In this document: piece by piece, positions 59,178-64,000 of the stretch
Position numbering within the stretch: position 1 is the first letter of the stretch
Layout of the letters: each line of letters starts with the position of its first letter
From: Bacilli bacterium
GTDB lineage: Bacteria; Bacillota_I; Bacilli_A; RFN20; CAG-288
Length of the DNA stretch: 64,000 bases
Reading direction: 5' to 3'
Assembly (NCBI GenBank): GCA_022647725.1
Contig: JALCLG010000001.1
Coordinates: forward strand, 1,466,001-1,530,000
The notes under the pieces: generated by a model
The model's database searches: none
What the model saw: only the letters and a program-made list of their open reading frames with translations
Told to the model about the DNA's origin: nothing
Program-made: the position numbers and the translations under genes

Positions 59178-60020
59178 TTATTCAAGATAATTATCTCTTA
59201 GCAACTTCAGATCATTGGCTGAAAGTTTAAGCTGGTTTGCTACGTAGCTGTCCATCCCGCCGTAGCGATTGTCAATCTCAGACAAAGCCGCTGAAATCCA
59301 GTTGAGACGGACCCCGGCCAGCATCTTGACCGACTGGATGACTTTCTCGTTGGTGATATGGCAGTCGTTGCGGAGATAGGCTTCCCGGCTCTCCGCTTTC
59401 TTCCCGGTATACTCGTTGGTCCGGAGGTAGTCTTTGAGGCAGTCCTCACGGCTGACGCCTAAGGCGGAAAGCAGCAGGAACGCTCCGACCCCGGCCCGGT
59501 CCTTGCCATCGGCGCAGTGGAAGAGGATTGAGCCTTCCTTGTTGGCTAAGGCCAACTGGAGGAAGCGGGCATAATGCTGATAGCCAAAGGGTTCCCCGAC
59601 AAAGGCGCGGTAGCTGTTTTCCATCGCGTAGGTGACATCGCCGTCCGGGGCAATCCGGAAGATGAATTCGATCAGGTTCTTGACGTTGGGACGGTCGACG
59701 ATGAACTCCTCATGCGGATGGGACGTCCGGTTGTCGGCGCGGTCCTCGACGACCGGGCAAAGGACTTTCTCGCAGCCGGGAATCGGCTTGTCTTCCTTGC
59801 CCGCGATTTCATTCAGGGAACGGAAGTCGACATCAAAACGGGCCTTAAGGACGTTCTGAAAATAAAGGGTGTCCTTTTGGGTGATATGGGAAAGGTTATC
59901 GGTTCGGATGAGCCGGCCGTAACGGACATGATGACCATCCGTGGTCGGATAGCCCCCGAGATCCCGGGTGTTGATGGTTCCCTCCATGGGGATTCGTAAG
60001 GATAGATTCGCGTAATCCAT
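59178..60020 (-). CDS. Tyrosine/dual-specificity protein phosphatase (Y_phosphatase3 type)
   Basis: The P-loop is HCADGKDRAG (C-x5-R), and the N-terminal GTINTRDLGGYPTTDG is the signature of the bacterial LipA/IphP-like tyrosine phosphatase family. At 280 residues it is normal, with no signal peptide. Two of the three bases of its stop codon lie inside the IS inverted repeat, so the insertion happened at the very end of the gene and may have trimmed a few residues. A promoter is close to the ATG. Confidence 0.88.
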   Translation of the reverse strand: MDYANLSLRIPMEGTINTRDLGGYPTTDGHHVRYGRLIRTDNLSHITQKDTLYFQNVLKARFDVDFRSLNEIAGKEDKPIPGCEKVLCPVVEDRADNRTSHPHEEFIVDRPNVKNLIEFIFRIAPDGDVTYAMENSYRAFVGEPFGYQHYARFLQLALANKEGSILFHCADGKDRAGVGAFLLLSALGVSREDCLKDYLRTNEYTGKKAESREAYLRNDCHITNEKVIQSVKMLAGVRLNWISAALSEIDNRYGGMDSYVANQLKLSANDLKLLRDNYLE

Positions 60021-60030
60021 AATCTTCTAA

Positions 60031-60059
60031 ATTATAGCTGAAACGGGCGGGAAGACCAA
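60031..60059 (-). promoter_or_regulatory. Promoter of the tyrosine phosphatase gene
   Basis: On the minus strand TTGGTC (60059-60054), 17 bases, TATAAT (60036-60031). The predicted transcription start is 3-5 bases before the ATG at 60020, leaving almost no leader. Confidence 0.6.
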
Positions 60060-60087
60060 GAAAAAAGAGGGCAATCAAGCCCTCTTT
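60060..60087 (-). terminator. Terminator of the dnaK-dnaJ transcript
   Basis: On the minus strand AAAGAGGGC pairs with GCCCTCTTT around a short loop, then a T-run, just after the dnaJ stop at 60092. Confidence 0.9.
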
Positions 60088-60091
60088 CGAA

Positions 60092-61234
60092 CTACTTGCT
60101 GCGGAACTTCTGTTTCAGCCAGCCGAAGACGCCGTTGTTCTTCTTGTACTCTTCGTTGTCGAAGGCCGTGATGGCATCCTTCTGAGCGTTATTGAGGCTC
60201 TTCGGGAACTTCACCTGCACGGTGACATACTGGTTGCCGACTTTGCCGGAGGGCAAGACAATGCCCTGGTTGACCATCCTCAGGATCGTATCCGGCTCCG
60301 TGCACGGCGGAATCACCAGATCGACATCGCCTTTGATAGTCGGCACCGTGACGGTGGCACCTAACAAGGCATCGGAGACCGCGACCGGGATGCTGATGTA
60401 GACATCGGCACCCTTGCGGGTGAAGGTCTGACTGGGATTGACGGTGATCTGGATGATAAGATCCCCATTGGGACCGCCATTGACGCCCGGGTTGCCTTTG
60501 TCGGCAATCCGGATCGTATCATCGGTATCGACGCCATGCGGAATATTGACGGAAATCGTCTCACTGACACGGACTCTTCCCGCACCATGGCAACGGGGGC
60601 ACTTGACTCTCACCCGCTTACCGGTACCATTGCAGTCCGGGCAGGCTTCCTCCGCCTCCATCACGCCAAAGAGCGTCTGCTGACGGGTTCTTACCCGTCC
60701 CGAACCATGGCAGGTCGGGCAGGTCTCGATATCATCGTCGCTGCGGGCACCGGTACCATGACAGTCCGGACAGACCGTCACATAATCCAGCGGAATATCG
60801 ACCTTGGTGCCGTTAACAGCCTGATCGAAGCTCAGATTGATGTGGACGCCCCGGTCGGTGCCACGCCGTGGCGTGGTATCCCGGCGCCTGCGGCCGCCTT
60901 GCGCCGCTCCGCCGCCGAAGAACTGGGAAAAGATGTCACCCAGATCGCCGAAATCAGCGTCATTGAAGTTCGCCTGCTGACCATTGAAGCCAGCCTGGCC
61001 GTTCTGATCGAAGGCGGCAAAGCCGTACTGATCATACATGGCCTTCTTCTGCGGATCGCTGAGGCATTCGTAAGCCTCGGTGATCTCCTTGAACTTCTCC
61101 GGCGCATCCGGGGAATGGTTGATATCCGGATGGTATTTCTTGGCCAGCTCCCGGTAAGCTTTCTTGATTTCATCCGGGGTAGCGTTCTTATCGATGCCGA
61201 GCACTTCATAATAGTCGCGTTTTTCTTCGGCCAT
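60092..61234 (-). CDS. dnaJ: Chaperone DnaJ
   Basis: This is the Hsp40 co-chaperone that delivers substrates to DnaK. The J domain (1-70) has the HPD motif in KKYHPDIN. A short Gly/Phe region follows, then four CxxCxGxG zinc repeats ([32 protein letters not shown]) and the C-terminal substrate-binding domains. At 380 residues it is a type I DnaJ of normal size. It follows dnaK after 71 bases that contain a hairpin. Confidence 0.97.
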   Translation of the reverse strand: MAEEKRDYYEVLGIDKNATPDEIKKAYRELAKKYHPDINHSPDAPEKFKEITEAYECLSDPQKKAMYDQYGFAAFDQNGQAGFNGQQANFNDADFGDLGDIFSQFFGGGAAQGGRRRRDTTPRRGTDRGVHINLSFDQAVNGTKVDIPLDYVTVCPDCHGTGARSDDDIETCPTCHGSGRVRTRQQTLFGVMEAEEACPDCNGTGKRVRVKCPRCHGAGRVRVSETISVNIPHGVDTDDTIRIADKGNPGVNGGPNGDLIIQITVNPSQTFTRKGADVYISIPVAVSDALLGATVTVPTIKGDVDLVIPPCTEPDTILRMVNQGIVLPSGKVGNQYVTVQVKFPKSLNNAQKDAITAFDNEEYKKNNGVFGWLKQKFRSK

Positions 61235-61256
61235 AGGTCACAGCCTCCTTAACGAG

Positions 61257-61279
61257 AAAGCCCGGAGAATCCGGGCTTT
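61257..61279 (-). terminator. Hairpin between dnaK and dnaJ (attenuator or processing site)
   Basis: AAAGCCCGGA pairs with TCCGGGCTTT around GAA. On the minus strand only a short TTTCTCG follows, so it should stop some transcripts or protect the dnaK 3' end while letting others through to dnaJ. Confidence 0.6.
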
Positions 61280-61305
61280 CCATTCTGCTTATCGACGTTT
61301 AGAAA

Positions 61306-63186
61306 CTACTTGTCCTTCTTTTCAGTGAAGGTTGCATCCACGACATGCGGATCCTTGGAATCCGTTTCGGACGACTGAGCGCCGTTATCGGTGGCATTGC
61401 CGCCGGCATTGGCACTCGACTGCGAAGCCGTCTGCTGAGCCGAGGACTGATAGACCTGATTGGCAGCCTGCTGGAGCTGAGCAATCTTGGCCTTGACGGC
61501 CGCCAGATCGTTCTTATCCAGATCCGCCTTGATCTCATCCCGGATCTTCAGAGCGGCATCCTTGGTCTTCGGATCAATCGGATGCGCCGTATCATTGCAC
61601 TGACGGTCGATCTGATCAATCAACGTCTGAGCCTCATTGCGGGTATCGGCATCATCCTTACGCTTGCTATCCGCTTCCTTATTGGCTTCGGCTTCCTTGA
61701 CCATCCGATCAATCTCATCCTTGGCTAAGCCATTGGAGTTGGAAATGGTGATGTGCTGTTCCTGATTGGAATCCAGATCCTTGGCCGAGACGGAGACGAT
61801 ACCGTTGACATCGATGGAGAAGGTAACCTGAATACGCGGCTCGCCGCGACGGGCAGGACGGATGCCTTCCAGCTTGAACCGACCCAGGAACTTGTTATCC
61901 TGAGCCATCGGACGTTCACCCTGATAGACCTGAATCTCGACACCCGGCTGATTATCCTCAGCGGTCGAGAAGATCTGCTGACGGGTCGTCGGAATCGTGG
62001 TATTTCTCGGAATGAGAGGAGTCATGACGCCGCCGAGGGTTTCAATGCCCAAGGTGAGCGGCGTGACATCGAGCAGCACGACATCCTTGACATCGCCGCG
62101 GATGACACCGCCCTGAATGGAAGCACCGACAGAGACCGCTTCATCCGGATTGACGGACTGATTCGGCTTCTTGCCGTTATTGAGCTTGGTGACCAGATCG
62201 ACGACAGCCGGCATACGGGTCGAACCGCCGACGAGAATGATATCATCCAAGTCAGCAACGGAAAGCTTGGCATCGGCCAAAGCCTTCTCAAACGGACTGC
62301 GGCAGCGGTCTAACAGATCGGCAGTGATTTCCTGGAACTTAGCCCGGGTCAAGGTCGTTTCGAAGTTGACCGGAGCGCCATCCTTGAAGCCGATGTAAGG
62401 TAAGGAGATGATGGTCTCGGTCTGGCTGGAAAGGTTGATCTTGGCTTTTTCGGCCTCATCACGGAGACGCTGGAAGGTCGGACGGTCCTTCGGATTGTTG
62501 AAATCGAAGACCAGACCGGTCTGCCGGTTGATCTCACGGTTGAGCCAATCCATGACATGACGATCCCAATCATCGCCGCCGAGGTGCGTATCACCCGAGG
62601 TCGCTAAGACTTCGAAGGTGCCGTCGCCGATATCCAGAATGGAGACATCCAACGTGCCGCCGCCGAGATCGAAGACAAGGATCTTGCCGCTCTTCTTCGA
62701 ATCCATGCCGTAGGCTAAGGCAGCCGCGGTCGGCTCGGAGATGACACGGACGACATCCAGACCGGCAATGGTGCCGGCATTCTTGGTGGCCTGACGCTGA
62801 TCATCGTTGAAGTAGGCAGGGCAGGTGATGACCGCCTTCTTGACCGGGAAGCCGAGATATTTCTCAGCATAGCCCTTCATATAACTCAAAACCTTGGCGG
62901 AAATCTCTTCCGGAGTGAAATCCTTGTTGAGGCAGGCAATATGCACCGTCTCACGGGTACCCATCTTCCGCTTAATGGACGAGACCGTATCCGGGTTGGT
63001 CAGCAGCATCCGCTTGGCGGCATTGCCGACGATCTCTTCGCCGTCTGCCTTGAAGGAGACGACCGAAGGGCAGGTATTGGTGCCTTCCGGAGACGGAATG
63101 ACCTTGACGGTCCTATCTTCCTGCATATAAGAGACAACTGAGTTGGTCGTACCTAAATCGATTCCTAAGATAACTTCTTTTGCCAT
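61306..63186 (-). CDS. dnaK: Chaperone DnaK (Hsp70)
   Basis: This is the ATP-driven folding chaperone. The nucleotide-binding domain has [27 protein letters not shown] and [11 protein letters not shown]. The substrate-binding domain begins near residue 360 ([14 protein letters not shown]). A Gln/Ser/Ala-rich C-terminal tail ends [11 protein letters not shown]. The size of 626 residues is normal. The order grpE-dnaK-dnaJ is the class I heat-shock operon; any CIRCE element would lie beyond the window edge. Confidence 0.98.
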   Translation of the reverse strand: MAKEVILGIDLGTTNSVVSYMQEDRTVKVIPSPEGTNTCPSVVSFKADGEEIVGNAAKRMLLTNPDTVSSIKRKMGTRETVHIACLNKDFTPEEISAKVLSYMKGYAEKYLGFPVKKAVITCPAYFNDDQRQATKNAGTIAGLDVVRVISEPTAAALAYGMDSKKSGKILVFDLGGGTLDVSILDIGDGTFEVLATSGDTHLGGDDWDRHVMDWLNREINRQTGLVFDFNNPKDRPTFQRLRDEAEKAKINLSSQTETIISLPYIGFKDGAPVNFETTLTRAKFQEITADLLDRCRSPFEKALADAKLSVADLDDIILVGGSTRMPAVVDLVTKLNNGKKPNQSVNPDEAVSVGASIQGGVIRGDVKDVVLLDVTPLTLGIETLGGVMTPLIPRNTTIPTTRQQIFSTAEDNQPGVEIQVYQGERPMAQDNKFLGRFKLEGIRPARRGEPRIQVTFSIDVNGIVSVSAKDLDSNQEQHITISNSNGLAKDEIDRMVKEAEANKEADSKRKDDADTRNEAQTLIDQIDRQCNDTAHPIDPKTKDAALKIRDEIKADLDKNDLAAVKAKIAQLQQAANQVYQSSAQQTASQSSANAGGNATDNGAQSSETDSKDPHVVDATFTEKKDK

Positions 63187-63212
63187 AAATTCTATCCTCC
63201 GATATTTAATCG

Positions 63213-63905
63213 CTATTTCGTCTCAGCTTTCGTCTCCGTCTTCGTCTCGGCTTTCGTCTCAGCTTTCGTCTCTTCCTTCGGGGCAGGAGCGGCTTTCCTG
63301 GAGATCACGACCCCACAGGGTCTTAAGAGATGATCATGGAAGCGGTAGCCCTTGAGGAAGGCTTCGACAACCTTATTGTCTTCCTTGCCCTCGACCGTGG
63401 AGAAGGCCTCCATGATGTTGGGATCATACGTATCGCCCGGCTTGGCTTCGAGAATCTCGGCGCCATGGCTCTTTAAGACAGCGACGATCTTCGTGTCAAT
63501 CATCTGGAAGCCTTCCAGATATTTCTTGACGGCAGGATCGGACTGCTCTTTGGCCAGGGCCAGATCGAAGCTGTCCAAGGCCGGAATGAATTCCTTGATG
63601 AAGGACTCGTTGGCGTATTTCTTGAAGTCATCCGTCTCCTTATCGACCTGCTTGCGGACGTTGGCCATATCGGCATACGCCTCGTAGTATTTGTTCTTCC
63701 AGGTTTCCACGGCTTTGTCGGCATCTTCGAAGTTTTTCTCAGCCGTCTGGAACTTTTCAGTCATCTTGGCCAGGCTTTCCTGGAGCTGTTTGATCTCCGG
63801 GCTGATGTCTGCTTTCTTCTCTTCGGGCTTGGCCGTTTCCGGACTGGCCTTCGGGGCTTCAGTTTTCGTCTCTTCTTTCTTTTCTTGGGTTTCTTCAGCG
63901 TTCAT
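63213..63905 (-). CDS. grpE: Nucleotide exchange factor GrpE with repeat-rich ends
   Basis: GrpE releases ADP from DnaK. The long N-terminal coiled coil (about 35-105) is followed by the beta-rich domain, recognised by [14 protein letters not shown] and [24 protein letters not shown]. The first ~35 residues are Lys/Glu/Thr-rich. After the usual end the protein continues with a run of K-A-E-T/K-T-E-T units, about 20 residues. The start overlaps the stop of the upstream gene (ATGA). Confidence 0.95.
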   Translation of the reverse strand: MNAEETQEKKEETKTEAPKASPETAKPEEKKADISPEIKQLQESLAKMTEKFQTAEKNFEDADKAVETWKNKYYEAYADMANVRKQVDKETDDFKKYANESFIKEFIPALDSFDLALAKEQSDPAVKKYLEGFQMIDTKIVAVLKSHGAEILEAKPGDTYDPNIMEAFSTVEGKEDNKVVEAFLKGYRFHDHLLRPCGVVISRKAAPAPKEETKAETKAETKTETKAETK

Positions 63906-64000
63906 TGCGTGACTCCTTTCTTAGCTTTGCGGGAACCGGCTTCTTTCGGACTGCGCTTATTGGGGACATCGGAAGGTTCGGAGACAGGGACAAGGGCATT
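63902..64000 (-). CDS. C-terminal end of an upstream gene, probably hrcA
   Basis: A minus-strand frame enters from the window edge and codes 32 residues, ending KAKKGVTQ with TGA overlapping the grpE ATG. The piece is Lys/Ser/Pro-rich and carries no motif. The heat-shock repressor HrcA is expected here from the common hrcA-grpE-dnaK-dnaJ order, but HrcA normally does not end in a basic tail, so the name is not assigned. Confidence 0.5.
   Translation of the reverse strand, partial: NALVPVSEPSDVPNKRSPKEAGSRKAKKGVTQ

Larger units (their letters stand above)
57301..59179 (-). mobile_element. IS1182-family insertion sequence
   Basis: The element is 1,879 bases between perfect 17-base terminal inverted repeats: AAAAAGGGGCTGTCCCA at 57301-57317 and its complement at 59163-59179. 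It carries one transposase gene on the minus strand. It is clearly more GC-rich than the host. Each end can fold into a terminator-like hairpin: at the left the repeat pairs with CTGGGGCAGCCCTTTTT about 20 bases further in. No clear target-site duplication is seen. It lies between the phosphotransferase gene and the tyrosine phosphatase gene. Confidence 0.92.

Noticed and set aside
59178..64000. CIRCE element for the dnaK operon
   Set aside because: No TTAGCACTC-N9-GAGTGCTAA inverted repeat is seen before grpE or dnaK; it would be expected before hrcA, outside the window.
1..64000. CRISPR array, rRNA genes or prophage
   Set aside because: No regularly spaced direct repeats, no rRNA sequence and no phage structural or integrase genes are visible.

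Overview
The window is about 64 kb of densely packed bacterial chromosome, roughly 50-55% GC by eye, with one tRNA and no rRNA. Gene families and gene order point to a member of the Bacillota (Firmicutes), most like the Bacilli/Erysipelotrichia/Mollicutes-related gut lineages: spoIIIE-type ftsK followed by ymfF-ymfH, rlmN-prpC-prkC-rsgA-rpe with rpmB nearby, hrcA?-grpE-dnaK-dnaJ, GlgC with GlgD, type 2 GalT, YhaM, RecX, YitT and a cre box. Galactose, glycogen, AdhE and pentoside-hydrolase genes suggest a fermentative, carbohydrate-using gut or rumen anaerobe. That is inference; no marker fixes the species.

Layout. 1-5.3 kb: aquaporin, a YugP-like protein without its zinc motif, PAP2 phosphatase, a GH43 hydrolase with an esterase, and tRNA-Arg. 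5.7-21.4 kb, nearly all minus strand: galE; tsaE-tsaB-rimI-tsaD (tRNA t6A) with asnS and membrane proteins; yitT-gltX-flippase-half glycosyltransferase-recX-yhaM. 21.6-24.3 kb: galK-galT. 24.4-33 kb: ftsK-ymfF-ymfH-acpS-pulA-plsC, joined by overlapping stop/start codons. 34-39.8 kb: a three-gene Wadjet/MukBEF-like condensin operon (jetA, jetB, jetC) without the JetD nuclease. 40-43.7 kb: glgC-glgD-glgA behind a cre site. 43.7-50.8 kb: rpmF, then a translation/signalling operon (degenerate rsmB, rlmN, prpC, prkC, rsgA, rpe). 51-53.4 kb: Wzz-like protein, tyrosine kinase and low-molecular-weight tyrosine phosphatase. 53.4-57 kb: adhE behind a set of palindromes, then a phosphotransferase. 57-59.2 kb: a GC-rich IS1182-type element with a partial tandem copy of one end. 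59.2-64 kb: tyrosine phosphatase, dnaJ, dnaK, grpE and the end of a probable hrcA.

The most notable points are: (a) the nuclease-less JetABC operon with host-like composition; (b) three intact genes that look like members of enzyme families but have lost their catalytic residues (YugP-like, YmfH-like and RsmB-like), each in an operon or conserved position; (c) palindromic operators at adhE and the glycogen operon; (d) three frame disruptions (ymfF, pulA in a G7 run, glgA by a 47-bp tandem duplication), which may be real, phase-variable or assembly errors; and (e) a soluble PrkC with neither membrane anchor nor PASTA repeats.
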